64,000 nucleotides of DNA from Rhodoblastus sp963713695 (GTDB lineage: Bacteria; Pseudomonadota; Alphaproteobacteria; Rhizobiales; Beijerinckiaceae), in contig CAVQMU010000009.1 of the NCBI GenBank assembly GCA_963713695.1, positions 372,001 through 436,000 on the forward strand, in the 5' to 3' direction. This document shows positions 18,707 to 28,063 of this stretch, in pieces; within the stretch, counting starts at the first letter, position 1; each line of letters begins with the position of its first letter. The notes below the pieces were generated by a model. That model had not been told where the DNA came from. It did not search any database and saw only the letters and a program-made list of their open reading frames with translations. The translations under genes were made by a program, and so were the position numbers.

Positions 18707-18856
18707 AGGGACCAAGCGTAAGCTACTGTAACAATTGCCGTTAATTTGTCGTAACTAAATTTTATCTACTTCACGCAGTTTGGCGGAAGCATAATAAATG
18801 TTTAGGATCGTGTCTTTACGCTATGCGTGTCGAATATATTATTTAGGAGCATTGTC

Positions 18857-19294
18857 ATGGCGATCGTCAAATGGGGACTTATTATCGTTGGCGCTCTGAC
18901 GCTGGTCTTGTTTGCGGCTGGCTGGGGCGTCGGACATTATTTCAAAAACACGCCTGCCGTGCAGATGTCGATGGCTGACTTGCAGAATGGCGGCGCCGTT
19001 CTTCCCGGAGAGCACGACGCTTTCGTCGCTGCCTGCCACGTGGGACTCGACAAAAGCTTCGGCGCCAAGGCTCCGAGCGCGTGCGCCTGCATGGCGACGA
19101 AGGCGGAGCAAAGCATGTCGCGTCTCGGGCGATTGACCCTCACCGCCGGGCTTAACAAGGACTTTTCGCGGCTCATCGCCATCGGTAAAGGAATGTCCCA
19201 GGCCGGGGCGAGCAAGGAAGCCATTGATGCCTCGGCAGCTCGCCAAAAGGCGGATTTGGCGCCCATGATAGCTCAATGCCTGAGCGCGAGCTGA
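18857..19294 (+). CDS. Hypothetical membrane-anchored protein
   Basis: The ATG at 18857 follows TTTAGGAGC, a good ribosome site, and begins MAIVKWGLIIVGALTLVLFAAGWGVGHYF, an uncleaved signal anchor. The remaining 115 residues would be periplasmic. They contain a paired CACM motif and two further cysteines (CHVG, QCLSAS), hinting at disulfides or metal binding. I do not recognise the family. The upstream 150 bases are AT-rich and promoter-like. It is convergent with the response regulator gene at 19296, whose stop codon is adjacent. Confidence 0.65.
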   Translation: MAIVKWGLIIVGALTLVLFAAGWGVGHYFKNTPAVQMSMADLQNGGAVLPGEHDAFVAACHVGLDKSFGAKAPSACACMATKAEQSMSRLGRLTLTAGLNKDFSRLIAIGKGMSQAGASKEAIDASAARQKADLAPMIAQCLSAS

Positions 19295-19295
19295 T

Positions 19296-19973
19296 TTACC
19301 CCTCGCGCAAGGAATAGCCCGCGCCGCGCACGGTCTGCAGCAAGGGCGTCTCGTGGCCCTTGTCGATCTTTCCCCGCAAGCGGGAGATGTGCACATCGAT
19401 CACATTTGTCTGGGGGTCGAAATGGTAGTCCCAGACATTTTCGAGCAGCATGGTGCGCGTCACCACCTGTCCGGCATGGCGCATCAGATATTCGAGCAGG
19501 CGGAATTCGCGCGGCTGCAGGACGATCTCCTTGCCCGCGCGGAAAACCTTGTGTTTTAACCGGTCCAGCTCCAGATCGCCGACGCGGTAGAAAGCCTCTT
19601 CGCCCAGACCGCCCTGCCGGCGTCGCGCCAGGATTTCGACGCGCGCGAGCAACTCCGCGAATGCATAGGGTTTGGACAGATAATCGTCGCCCCCGGCGCG
19701 CAAGCCTTTCACGCGGTCGTCCACCTGGCCGAGCGCCGAGAGGATGAGAACGGGGGTTTCGATCTTTTGCGCGCGCAAGCCGCCGATCAACGAGAGGCCA
19801 TCGAGCTTGGGCAGCATGCGATCGACGATGAGCACGTCGTAAGCGCCGGCCTCCGCCATGGCGTAGCCAGACAGGCCGTCGGACGCCGAATCGGCCTGAT
19901 GGCCCAATTCGCGAAAAGCCTTGACCAGATAAGCGCTTGCCGAGGCATCGTCTTCGATAATGAGAATTCTCAT
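19296..19973 (-). CDS. OmpR/PhoB-family response regulator
   Basis: The 225-residue protein has a receiver domain (IIEDD at 5-9, phospho-acceptor Asp51 in LIVDRMLP, Lys101 in SKPYAF) and a winged-helix DNA-binding domain ending LLQTVRGAGYSLREG. The ATG at 19973 is the usual start; upstream frame is non-coding. In rhizobia the genes run ccm-degP-response regulator-histidine kinase-glnE. Here the regulator follows degP on the same strand but no kinase follows; the likely partner is the kinase at 62376, 43 kb away. A terminator-like hairpin separates it from degP, so it probably has its own promoter. Confidence 0.94.
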   Translation of the reverse strand: MRILIIEDDASASAYLVKAFRELGHQADSASDGLSGYAMAEAGAYDVLIVDRMLPKLDGLSLIGGLRAQKIETPVLILSALGQVDDRVKGLRAGGDDYLSKPYAFAELLARVEILARRRQGGLGEEAFYRVGDLELDRLKHKVFRAGKEIVLQPREFRLLEYLMRHAGQVVTRTMLLENVWDYHFDPQTNVIDVHISRLRGKIDKGHETPLLQTVRGAGYSLREG

Positions 19974-20002
19974 GCAGAACATTAACAGCACTGGCTCCGA
20001 AA

Positions 20003-20016
20003 TTCGACAAGTCGAA
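20003..20016. promoter_or_regulatory. Inverted repeat upstream of the response regulator
   Basis: TTCGAC-AA-GTCGAA is a perfect inverted repeat 30 bases upstream of the response-regulator start codon. It resembles an operator for a dimeric repressor. OmpR-type proteins normally bind direct repeats, so it need not be autoregulatory. Confidence 0.35.
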
Positions 20017-20106
20017 ATTCCGAACCGCCCGGAAGCGTCAGCCGCCTCGCCGATCGGCACGGTCGCAGGCACTTGGCAGTAAAAAGTAATTGGCTGGCAT
20101 AAAAAA

Positions 20107-20141
20107 GCGGCAGGCCGGTGGGAGGGGCGCCCGGCCTGCCG
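20107..20141 (-). terminator. Rho-independent terminator after degP
   Basis: On the minus strand a CGGCAGGCCGG stem pairs with CCGGCCTGCCG across a 13-base loop and is followed at once by TTTTTT (complement of 20101-20106). It lies about 40 bases beyond the degP stop codon and separates degP from the response regulator. Confidence 0.8.
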
Positions 20142-20180
20142 TCTCTCATCGGCGGGAAATGATCCTCGCCGATGCATGGC

Positions 20181-21713
20181 TCACGACGGTTCGGTGGACA
20201 GCGCCAGGAAGTGCGTGTTGTCGCCGGATTTCACCCGCAGCAGCACGGCGCGGCGTCCTTCCTTCTTGGCGTCGTCGAGCGCCTTGACCACATCCTCCGG
20301 ACCCGCGACCGGCTTGCCGCCGGCGTCGAGGATCACATCGCCGGTCCGCAGGCCTTTCTGCGCGGCGGGGCCGTCGGGATCGAGATCGGTCACAACGGCG
20401 CCTTCCTTGCCGGCGCCCGCGACGGAGGCAGCAGGCGAAAGGCTGAGACCGAAGCCGGCGAGCGCGGTCTTGGCCGCCTTCTCGGGGGGGACCACGGCCT
20501 TGGCTTCCTTCTCGGCCGGCAATTCGCCGAGCTTGACGGTCGTGCTCTTCTCCGCGCCATTATGGAGATAGGTCAGGTCGACCGTGGCGTTTGGACCGAA
20601 GCCCGCGATCCTGCGTGACAATTCGCGCGGGCCCTCGATCTTCTCGCCATTGACGCCGGTGATGACGTCGCCGGAGGCGATGCCCGCCTTGGCGGCCGGC
20701 GTATCGGGCTGGGTCATCGCCACCAGCGCGCCATTGGTCGATTTCAGCCCGAGACTTTCGGCAATTTCCTGCGTCACTGGCTGGATCTGCACGCCGATGT
20801 AGCCGCGCGCCACCGATCCCTTGGTCTTGAGCGCGTTGATCACGTCCTTGGCGACTTCGGAGGGAATGGCGAAGCCGATGCCGACGCTGCCGCCTGAAGG
20901 TGAATAGATCGCGGTGTTGACGCCAACGACCTCGCCCTTGGTATTGAAGGTCGGGCCGCCCGAATTGCCGCGATTGACCGGCGCGTCGATCTGCAGGTAG
21001 TCGTCATAGGGGCCTGAGCCTATGTCGCGGCCCCGCGCGGAAACAATGCCCGCGGTCACCGTGCCGCCGAGGCCGAAGGGATTGCCGACCGCGACCACCC
21101 AGTCGCCGACGCGCGGATTGCCCCCGGAGAACTCCACATAGGGGTAGGTCCCGGCTTCGTTGATCTTGAGCAGCGCCAGGTCGGTCTTCTTGTCCACCCC
21201 TATGATCTTGGCCGAAACAGTCTTGCCGCCGTCGAGCGTCAGCGTCACGTCGGTCGAGTTGTCGACCACGTGATTGTTGGTGACGACATAGCCGTCGCTG
21301 GAGATGATGAAGCCCGAACCGAGCGCCTGGCCCTTGTGCGGATGGTCGTGCGGCATGCCGCCGTTCGGACCGCCGAAGCGCTTGAAGAAGCGGTAGAGCG
21401 GGTCGTCGGGCGAAAGCGGCGGCATGCCCGGCGGCATGCCTTCGGCGCCTGGGCCGTCCGAGTCGGCCTGAGCCTTTTCAACAACATTGACCTTGACCGC
21501 GACAACGGCGCCTTTCACCCGGTCGACCATGTCGGCGAAGGACGGCGGTCCAACAAAATTCATGCCCTGCGTCACCGGCGCTTCCGCGTAGGCGGGAACA
21601 AGCGTCAGGGTCGCTGCGGTTCCGACGAGCGCCGCCACCCCCACGGCGCCAAGCATTTTTACGCGCAGCCGCGCATGGCGCTCTTCGCGGAAGGATTGGG
21701 ATTGATTCTGCAT
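20181..21713 (-). CDS. degP: Periplasmic serine protease/chaperone of the Do family
   Basis: DegP (HtrA) degrades or refolds damaged envelope proteins. The 510-residue protein has an N-terminal signal sequence (about residues 18-43, AYA cleavage), a trypsin-like domain with triad His148 (TNNHVV), Asp178 (TDLALL) and Ser251 (GNSGG), and two PDZ domains. A methionine/proline-rich insertion (about 90-125, MPPGMPPLSPDDP) precedes the catalytic core, typical of alphaproteobacterial Do proteases. The ATG at 21713 has GGAG at a good distance; ATG 21725 is the alternative. A CTTGAA hexamer about 40 bases upstream could be a heat-shock -35 box, but no convincing -10 follows. Confidence 0.95.
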   Translation of the reverse strand: MQNQSQSFREERHARLRVKMLGAVGVAALVGTAATLTLVPAYAEAPVTQGMNFVGPPSFADMVDRVKGAVVAVKVNVVEKAQADSDGPGAEGMPPGMPPLSPDDPLYRFFKRFGGPNGGMPHDHPHKGQALGSGFIISSDGYVVTNNHVVDNSTDVTLTLDGGKTVSAKIIGVDKKTDLALLKINEAGTYPYVEFSGGNPRVGDWVVAVGNPFGLGGTVTAGIVSARGRDIGSGPYDDYLQIDAPVNRGNSGGPTFNTKGEVVGVNTAIYSPSGGSVGIGFAIPSEVAKDVINALKTKGSVARGYIGVQIQPVTQEIAESLGLKSTNGALVAMTQPDTPAAKAGIASGDVITGVNGEKIEGPRELSRRIAGFGPNATVDLTYLHNGAEKSTTVKLGELPAEKEAKAVVPPEKAAKTALAGFGLSLSPAASVAGAGKEGAVVTDLDPDGPAAQKGLRTGDVILDAGGKPVAGPEDVVKALDDAKKEGRRAVLLRVKSGDNTHFLALSTEPS

Positions 21714-21944
21714 TTTGCGCTCCATGGGCCAGACCGGATCTTCAGGGCATATTCAAGCGAAACGAAAAAACGTTCGCATGAAGAAATCGCGCGACTCGCA
21801 TCGCTTCGAGCAGGAATATGGGAGCGTCCGGCTTACGTCGCCGTTTCCCAGGGATGAATTTTTCGTAATCTCGTCGTTCGGGGCGTATTCAATCGACAGA
21901 AGCTCGTGCTCGATCCGGAAATGGGTCGAAGAAAATCGTCGCCC

Positions 21945-24900
21945 TTATATCAGCTTGGGCTGAGCCTCGCCGGCGGCATCGAGCATAGTCCGCACCTTGC
22001 CCAGCAAGGCGCCGGCGGTAAAAGGCTTGGTGAGCAAATGCACACCCTCGTCCAACCGGCCGTTGTGGATGATCGCGTTGCGCGTATAGCCGGTGATGAA
22101 CAGGACAGGCAGTCCGGGGCGGAGCTTCATCGCCTCGTCCCGCAACTCCCGGCCATTGAGAGCCCCGCCCAACACCACGTCGCTGACAATCAGTTCGATG
22201 GAAGGACGCGCCCTCAGCTCGGCCAGCGCTTTGGCGCCGTCGGCCGCGGCGTGCACTTTATAGCCGGCGTCTTCCAGCGCCTCGACGACGAACGCGCGAA
22301 CTCCGTCCTCGTCTTCGACCACCAGCACGGATTCGCCGCGCGCCTTGGCTTCGGCAAGCGCCGGCTGCCGCGCCGCAGCCTCTTTCTCGGGCGCAGTGAA
22401 GCTTCTGGACAAATAGAGCTTGATCGTCGTCCCCACGCCCGCTTCCGAATAAATCGCGATATGGCCGCCAGACTGCTTGATGAAGCCATAAACCTGCGAC
22501 AAGCCAAGGCCGGTTCCGACGCCAGCCGGCTTGGTGGTGAAAAAGGGCTCGAAAGCCTTGCTGACGACCTCCGGGCTCATGCCCTCGCCCGTATCGGTCA
22601 CAGCGACCTGCACATATTGCCCGGGCGTCGCTTCGGGATTGGACTCCGCATAGGACTCGTCAAGATGCGCATTGGCCGTCTCGATCGTCAGCCTTCCGCC
22701 CGAAGGCATCGCGTCGCGAGCATTGATGGCGAGGTTGAGGATGACGCTTTCGAGCTGGTTCGGGTCGACCTGCGTGCGCCACAGCCCGCCGGCAAGCACG
22801 GTCTCGACTTCGATCGCCTCGCCGAGCGTCCGGTGCAAGATTTCAGACATGCCCGCGACGAGGCCGTTGACCTCGACCACGGCCGGCGCCAGCGGCTGGC
22901 GCCGCGAGAAGGCCAGCAGCCTGCCGGTCAGCGACGCCGCCTTCTGCGCGCCTATCAAGGCATGTTCGATCTGGCGCTGGGCGCGCGGCGAAGCCTCGTT
23001 CAATCCCCGCCGGAGCGAATTGAGGTTGCCGATGACAATTGTCAGTAAATTGTTGAAATCGTGAGCAATACCGCCTGTGAGCTGGCCGATGGCCTCCATC
23101 TTCTGCGCCTGCCGCGCCATTTCCTCGCGGTGGCGCTCCTCTGTGATGTCCCGGACAACGAAATAGAACAACCGCTCGCCGACGACCGAAACGATGCGCC
23201 AGGACAACCAGCACATGCCGCCGTCGGCGCGCAGCGAGCGGGCGACGAAATCCACCGGCGAGCGTCCCGTGAATATCCTCTCCATCGCCGGACTGACCGC
23301 AGCCCGATCGCCCGGATGGATCAATTCGATCGCCGGTCTCGCCAGTGCGTCCGAAATCTTGCGGCCTGTGACGGCTTCATAGGCCGGACTGATGCGGACC
23401 AGTCGGCCGTCGAAGTCGCCGACGCCAAGAATGTCGGAGGACAGGCGGAAAATCCGGTCAAGTTCGCGCGATCGCTCAGTCACCTGCTCTTCGAGATGCG
23501 CGTTCAGGTCGCGGACGCTGTTTTCGGCCTTGCGCGCGGCGTCGAGCGCAGCGGAGAGCGCTGATGTCTTCGACTTGATCCCGCGATCGAGATTGGCGTT
23601 TGAAAAGGCGAGCTCGTTCTGGACCCAGCGCAAATGCGCGAATCGCCGGCGGCCATCGAGAAAGACGAAAATCGCCAGCGCCATCACCAGCGCGACCGAC
23701 AGGAGCGTGCTGAACTGCAGGCGCGTCAATTGCGCGTTGGCTTCGGAGCGTCCCGCAGCCACCCGCGCTTCCAGGTCGTCGCGCATCCCTCCAATCGCCT
23801 GCCGGAGCTCGACCATGGCGCGCACCCCCGCGCCGTCCTCGACCACAGCCAGCGCGCCGGCAGGATCGCCCGACCGTTTCAAGACGATGGTCCGCTCCAG
23901 CTCCTGCATTTTCGCAGAGGCGAGCGCCTTTATTCCTGCAAGTCTTTCACGCGCGGCCTCGTCATTGCCGATTTGTTCGTCCAGAGTTTCGAAAGTCGTG
24001 ACGATCTTGGGCGACGCGGCTTGGAATGGCTCGAGAAAGCTGTCCAATCCAGTGAGCAAATATCCGCGTTGCCCGGATTCCGCATCGCGCACCAGGCCAA
24101 GCAGGCGCATCAGCGATTTTTCGATCGCTTCCGCCGATTGGGCCCTGGCGCGCACCTTGTGCTGAGCCTCGACCGCGAACAACGACACGACAATGAGCGC
24201 AGTAAGCCCGAGAAGGCCGATGATTGGCGCGCCGAGGCTGACGAATTCACTGCCGGTCTGCCGGCCGCTGCCCGCCGCGAGAACGCCGACGCAGATGTAG
24301 AAAAAGCATACGGCGGTATGAATGGCGAATCCGAACAGCAGGCGGTGCAAGCTGGAATTGATTGGCGAGACGAAATAGCCGAGGACGCCGGTCACGGCGA
24401 GGATGATCCCGCTTATGGCGAGCGTGATGCGCAGGATCTGCGCCGCATGCGTCCTCGCCGGAACGAGCGCGAGGGCCAGGCCGCTTGCGAGAAAGCTGAC
24501 GCTGGTCGCAACCGACGGGCGGCCCGGCAGATAGGAAGAAACGTCATTGAAAACGAAATTGTCGAGGCCGAAATCCAGGCGCGTCGCATACTCCAGCAGG
24601 AACAGAAGTCCGAAGGCCGAAACACCCAGGCTGAGAGCCCGCCTCCAGGCGCTGTCGCAAGAAGGACCCGTTGCAAACATCAGGGAAACAGCGGCGGCGG
24701 CAAGTCCGAATGCGGTATTCGGCTTCATCTGGGCGCCGCCCGGCCAGACCGTCTTGAGAAATTCGATTTCGAAAGCCCAACCACACAAGGCTGTGGCGAC
24801 GATCCCCAGCACCAGCCAGGCCGAGGCGAGAGCTATGCTGCGGTCGCCGGCTTGCGAATTCCTGGTCCTCAAGCCCCGAACGGGCTCGACGTCGCCCGCT

Positions 24901-25016
24901 ATTTTTTCCTGCATTGCCTCGTATTCCCGAGGGACAATCATCAAAGCGCCGCCCGTAAAGCTCTCGCCATTGACCCTAGCGTCCGGAGACGCGAATTGGA
25001 ATGGCCTGAAAATCAC
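21945..25016 (-). CDS. Hybrid sensor histidine kinase with CHASE3-like, PAS and receiver domains
   Basis: The 1023-residue protein has a hydrophobic N-terminal region with about seven to eight membrane segments (residues 60-285). A CHASE3-like helical sensor follows (about 300-430, with VRDAESGQRGYLLTG as signature), then a membrane segment, a coiled coil, and a PAS domain (about 520-640). The kinase core has GGIAHDFNN with phospho-acceptor His652, NLAINARDAMP (N box) and DTGEGM / GTGLGLS, and the C-terminal receiver has Asp946 in VSDVV. The order means intramolecular phosphorelay. It sits between ccmH and degP, a place where relatives usually have nothing, so it looks inserted. The signal and output partner are unknown. 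The start may be at a later ATG near residue 26 or 35. Confidence 0.93.
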   Translation of the reverse strand: MIFRPFQFASPDARVNGESFTGGALMIVPREYEAMQEKIAGDVEPVRGLRTRNSQAGDRSIALASAWLVLGIVATALCGWAFEIEFLKTVWPGGAQMKPNTAFGLAAAAVSLMFATGPSCDSAWRRALSLGVSAFGLLFLLEYATRLDFGLDNFVFNDVSSYLPGRPSVATSVSFLASGLALALVPARTHAAQILRITLAISGIILAVTGVLGYFVSPINSSLHRLLFGFAIHTAVCFFYICVGVLAAGSGRQTGSEFVSLGAPIIGLLGLTALIVVSLFAVEAQHKVRARAQSAEAIEKSLMRLLGLVRDAESGQRGYLLTGLDSFLEPFQAASPKIVTTFETLDEQIGNDEAARERLAGIKALASAKMQELERTIVLKRSGDPAGALAVVEDGAGVRAMVELRQAIGGMRDDLEARVAAGRSEANAQLTRLQFSTLLSVALVMALAIFVFLDGRRRFAHLRWVQNELAFSNANLDRGIKSKTSALSAALDAARKAENSVRDLNAHLEEQVTERSRELDRIFRLSSDILGVGDFDGRLVRISPAYEAVTGRKISDALARPAIELIHPGDRAAVSPAMERIFTGRSPVDFVARSLRADGGMCWLSWRIVSVVGERLFYFVVRDITEERHREEMARQAQKMEAIGQLTGGIAHDFNNLLTIVIGNLNSLRRGLNEASPRAQRQIEHALIGAQKAASLTGRLLAFSRRQPLAPAVVEVNGLVAGMSEILHRTLGEAIEVETVLAGGLWRTQVDPNQLESVILNLAINARDAMPSGGRLTIETANAHLDESYAESNPEATPGQYVQVAVTDTGEGMSPEVVSKAFEPFFTTKPAGVGTGLGLSQVYGFIKQSGGHIAIYSEAGVGTTIKLYLSRSFTAPEKEAAARQPALAEAKARGESVLVVEDEDGVRAFVVEALEDAGYKVHAAADGAKALAELRARPSIELIVSDVVLGGALNGRELRDEAMKLRPGLPVLFITGYTRNAIIHNGRLDEGVHLLTKPFTAGALLGKVRTMLDAAGEAQPKLI

Positions 25017-25044
25017 AGTTTCGACAAGTTGCGCGGGAGAAACC

Positions 25045-25536
25045 TCAGCCCTGTGCGGGCTTTTTGCCGCCTTCGTCCAGCAGATCTTTCAATTTTTGCG
25101 CCTCTTCGGCTGAAAGCGGCGCAGGCGTCGCCTCGGCGACGGCGCTGCGGCGAGCGCCGAGGATGGCCGCCGCCCCCAGGCCCAGGAAAATGAAGGGCGA
25201 CAGCCAGAGCAGCGCCGTATCCCATTCGAAGGGCGGTTTCAGCAGGATGAAATTGCCATAGCGGGCGACGAGATAATCGCGAATCTGACCGTCGCTTTCG
25301 CCGGCCTTGAGATGGTCGCGCACCAGCACGCGCAAATCCTTGGCGAGCGAGGCGTCGGAATCGTCGATCGACTGGTTCTGGCAGACCATGCAGCGCAGGC
25401 CCGAGGAGATTTTCCGCGCCCTTTGCTCAAGCTGAGCGTCGGGAAGTATTTCGTCCGGCTGCACCGCAAGGACCGGCCGGCTGGCTCCGAGCGCCAGAAC
25501 CATGAATGCGAGGCCAAGAAAAACTCTCTTGCGCAT
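25045..25536 (-). CDS. ccmH: Cytochrome c-type biogenesis protein CcmH (CycL)
   Basis: CcmH is a membrane-anchored periplasmic thioredoxin-like protein that reduces the CxxC of apocytochrome c before haem attachment. The 163-residue product has a signal peptide, the RCMVCQ active site (Cys49, Cys52), NQSIDDSDA, and a membrane helix (about 105-125) before a cytoplasmic tail. The length and order are normal for the N-terminal (CycL) form. The start codon is 3 bases downstream of ccmF, so translation is probably coupled. Confidence 0.96.
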   Translation of the reverse strand: MRKRVFLGLAFMVLALGASRPVLAVQPDEILPDAQLEQRARKISSGLRCMVCQNQSIDDSDASLAKDLRVLVRDHLKAGESDGQIRDYLVARYGNFILLKPPFEWDTALLWLSPFIFLGLGAAAILGARRSAVAEATPAPLSAEEAQKLKDLLDEGGKKPAQG

Positions 25537-25539
25537 GGT

Positions 25540-27525
25540 TCAGCTCGCTGTTTTTTGCGCGGCGCCGACAAGACCGGCGGCCCGCCGGGCAACGCCCACC
25601 CGCAACCGCCGGTCGCTGAGCGACAAGCCGCCGCCGAAGGCCATGACCAGCGCGCCAAGCCATATCAACGACACCAGCGGCTTCCAATAGAGGCGCGCGT
25701 CCAGCGTGCCGTTGTCGTTCCTCTCGGCGATGCTGACATAGACCTGGCCGAGGTCGAGCGTCACGATGCCAGCCTGCGAAGTCGCCATTCGACGCGTCGT
25801 AAAGAAGCGTTTCGACGGCGTGAGCAGCGAGACGATCTGCCCGTCGCGGGCGATCGTCATATGGGCGACGCTTTCCTTGTAGTTCGGCCCGTCCTCGGAG
25901 GTCATGCCGATGACTTCAAGTTTGTAGGGCCCGACGTCATAGGCCTCGCCTGATTTCATGGAGACGACCTTTTCGACGCCCCAGCCGGTCGCTGCAAGGC
26001 CGAGCAATGTCAGGCCAATCCCGGCATGGGCGAAGGCCGATCCCCAGGCGGACAATGGCAGCCCCTTCGCGCGGGCCAAGCCGTTTTTCGACGCGCGGAA
26101 ACCGGACGGAAAGATGCGATAAAAGATTTCGACGAAGGCGCCGATGATCAGGTAGACGGCGACGCCCGCACCGATGAAGGCGAAAGCCGGGGCGCCATGC
26201 GCCGCGTAAAACAACGCCATGGCGACGAAGCCGCAAATGAATGCGAAGAACAGCCGCTGCGCCGCGCCGAAAAAGTCGCCGCGTTTCCAGGCGAGATTTT
26301 GCCCCAAGGGCATCAGCACGAGCAGCGGGATGAAAAGCGGCCCGAAGGTCAGGTTGAAGAAGGGCGCGCCGACCGAAATCTTGTCGCCGTTCCAGGCCTC
26401 CAGCGCCAGCGGAAACAGCGTGCCGATGAAAACCGCCGCGCAGGACGCCGTCAGCAGAAGATTGTTCAGCACCAGCGCGCCCTCGCGCGAGACAGGCGCG
26501 AACAGGCCGCCGTGGCTGAGCGTGGAGGCGCGCAGCATAAACAGGAACAGCGAGCCGCCGATGAACAGCACGAGAATGCCGAGGATGAACAGGCCGCGCT
26601 GCGGATCGCTGGCGAAAGCGTGCACCGAGGTCAAGACGCCCGAGCGCACCAGGAAAGTGCCAAGCAACGACAGCGAGAAGGTGAGGATGGCGAGGAAAAT
26701 CGTCCAGATCTTCAGCGCCTCGCGCTTTTCCATCACGGCTGCGGAATGAACCAGCGCCGTCCCCGCGAGCCAGGGCATGAGCGAGGCGTTCTCTACGGGG
26801 TCCCAGAACCAGAACCCGCCCCAGCCGAGCGTGTAATAGGCCCAGTATGAGCCCATGGCGATGCCGAGCGTGAGAAAGCACCAGGCCGCGAGCGTCCAGG
26901 GCCGGATGAAGCGTGCGAAGGCCGCGTCGATGCGGCCGCCGATCAGCGCGCCTGCGGCCATCGAGAAGACGATCGAAAAGCCGACATACCCGAGATAAAG
27001 CAGCGGCGGGTGGATAGCGAGGCCGGGGTCCTGCAGGATCGGGTTGAGGTCCGCGCCTTCCATCGGCGCGGGCGTCAACCGGGCGAAGGGATTGGATGTC
27101 AGCAGGATGAAAAGCAGGAACGCGGCGCCCAGGAGCCCCTGAACCGAGAGGGAATCCGCGAGCAGGCGCGGCGGGATGGCGCGCGAGAACACGGCCATGG
27201 CGGCGCCGCTCAGGGTGAGGATGAGCACCCAGAGCATCATCGAGCCCTCATGATTGCCCCAGACGCCGGAAAGCTTGTAGATCAGCGGCTTGGTCGAATG
27301 GGAGTTCTCGACGACATTGGCGAGCGAAAAATCCGAGACGACATGGGCGTAGGTCAGCGCCGCATAGGACAGGGCGACAAAGGCGAATTGCATCAAAGCG
27401 GTGGGCCGCGCCAGCGCCATCAGCCGCGCATCGCGCGCGCGCGCCCCCCAGAACGGCAGCACGACCTGCATCAGCGCCACGGCGAGCGCAAGAACAAGCG
27501 CGTAATGGCCGATTTCATCGATCAT
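25540..27525 (-). CDS. ccmF: Cytochrome c-type biogenesis protein CcmF (CycK)
   Basis: CcmF is the large inner-membrane subunit of the cytochrome c haem lyase. The 661-residue protein has many membrane helices and the tryptophan-rich WWD motif WGGFWFWDPVENAS at about 235-248. The family's haem-ligand histidines are expected from NHEGSMMLW near residue 92, which is present. The ATG at 27525 lies inside the last unit of a 25-bp tandem repeat that also holds the ccmE stop codon. The Shine-Dalgarno GGAG is repeated with each unit. Confidence 0.97.
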   Translation of the reverse strand: MIDEIGHYALVLALAVALMQVVLPFWGARARDARLMALARPTALMQFAFVALSYAALTYAHVVSDFSLANVVENSHSTKPLIYKLSGVWGNHEGSMMLWVLILTLSGAAMAVFSRAIPPRLLADSLSVQGLLGAAFLLFILLTSNPFARLTPAPMEGADLNPILQDPGLAIHPPLLYLGYVGFSIVFSMAAGALIGGRIDAAFARFIRPWTLAAWCFLTLGIAMGSYWAYYTLGWGGFWFWDPVENASLMPWLAGTALVHSAAVMEKREALKIWTIFLAILTFSLSLLGTFLVRSGVLTSVHAFASDPQRGLFILGILVLFIGGSLFLFMLRASTLSHGGLFAPVSREGALVLNNLLLTASCAAVFIGTLFPLALEAWNGDKISVGAPFFNLTFGPLFIPLLVLMPLGQNLAWKRGDFFGAAQRLFFAFICGFVAMALFYAAHGAPAFAFIGAGVAVYLIIGAFVEIFYRIFPSGFRASKNGLARAKGLPLSAWGSAFAHAGIGLTLLGLAATGWGVEKVVSMKSGEAYDVGPYKLEVIGMTSEDGPNYKESVAHMTIARDGQIVSLLTPSKRFFTTRRMATSQAGIVTLDLGQVYVSIAERNDNGTLDARLYWKPLVSLIWLGALVMAFGGGLSLSDRRLRVGVARRAAGLVGAAQKTAS

Positions 27526-27590
27526 TTTTCGGCTCCGCCGTTTGGATCATTTTTCGGCTCCGCCGTCTGGATCATTTTTCGGCTCCGCTG
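27521..27590 (-). repeat. 25-bp tandem repeat spanning the ccmE end and ccmF start
   Basis: Two full 25-base units (27521-27545 and 27546-27570, one base different) and a 20-base partial unit (27571-27590) lie head to tail. On the minus strand each unit carries GGAG, a short spacer and AAAATGATC, so the ribosome binding site and ATG are present three times. The most upstream copy holds the ccmE stop (TGA in AATGA), the most downstream the ccmF start. Starts at the two extra ATGs would end after 11 to 17 codons. Confidence 0.9.
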
Positions 27591-28063
27591 GCGGTCTTTC
27601 CATTGGCCGCCTTGCCATCGCCCGCGCTGCCGTCGCCGGCCCATTTTCCCTGTTTCTTCAAGGCGTCGGCGACTTCGCGCGGCATGTAGCGCTCGTCGTG
27701 CTTGGCGAGAATGCTGTCGGCCCGGAAGATGCCGCCCTTGTCCAGCGCGCCCTCGGCGACCACGCCCTGCCCTTCCTTGAACAGGTCCGGCAGCAGGCCG
27801 GTATAGGCCACGGGCACGTCGTGATTGCCGTCGGTGACGTCGAAGGTAATGCTCTTGCCGTCGCCATGGACAAGCGTGCCGGCTTTCACGAGGCCGCCGA
27901 TGCGCAGGCGCAGGCCTGAGCGGATGTGTTCTTCAATAACTTCGCTTGGCCCTTTAAAATAGACGATATTACCGCGAAGTGCGTACATACCCAATCCCAC
28001 AGCCACGCCGAATAAGGCAATGGCCGAACCGATCAGGGTCAGTCGCTTCTGCTTGCGCGTCAT
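27572..28063 (-). CDS. ccmE: Cytochrome c-type biogenesis haem chaperone CcmE (CycJ)
   Basis: CcmE binds haem covalently in the periplasm and passes it to the CcmF/H lyase. The 163-residue protein has an N-terminal membrane anchor (about 8-28), an OB-fold with GGLVKAGTLV, FDVTDGNHDVPVAYTG and LPDLFKEGQGVVAEG, and the haem-attachment histidine His122 in AKHDERYMP. The C-terminal tail is glycine/alanine/lysine-rich. Its ATG overlaps the ccmI stop by four bases. The stop codon lies in the tandem repeat described at 27521. Confidence 0.97.
   Translation of the reverse strand: MTRKQKRLTLIGSAIALFGVAVGLGMYALRGNIVYFKGPSEVIEEHIRSGLRLRIGGLVKAGTLVHGDGKSITFDVTDGNHDVPVAYTGLLPDLFKEGQGVVAEGALDKGGIFRADSILAKHDERYMPREVADALKKQGKWAGDGSAGDGKAANGKTASGAEK

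Noticed and set aside
21752..21757. Heat-shock (RpoH) promoter for degP
   Set aside because: CTTGAA is present on the minus strand, but no matching -10 lies at the right distance.
21906..25193. Large plus-strand frames opposite the hybrid histidine kinase
   Set aside because: They mirror the kinase codons and encode arginine- and proline-rich shadows without domains.
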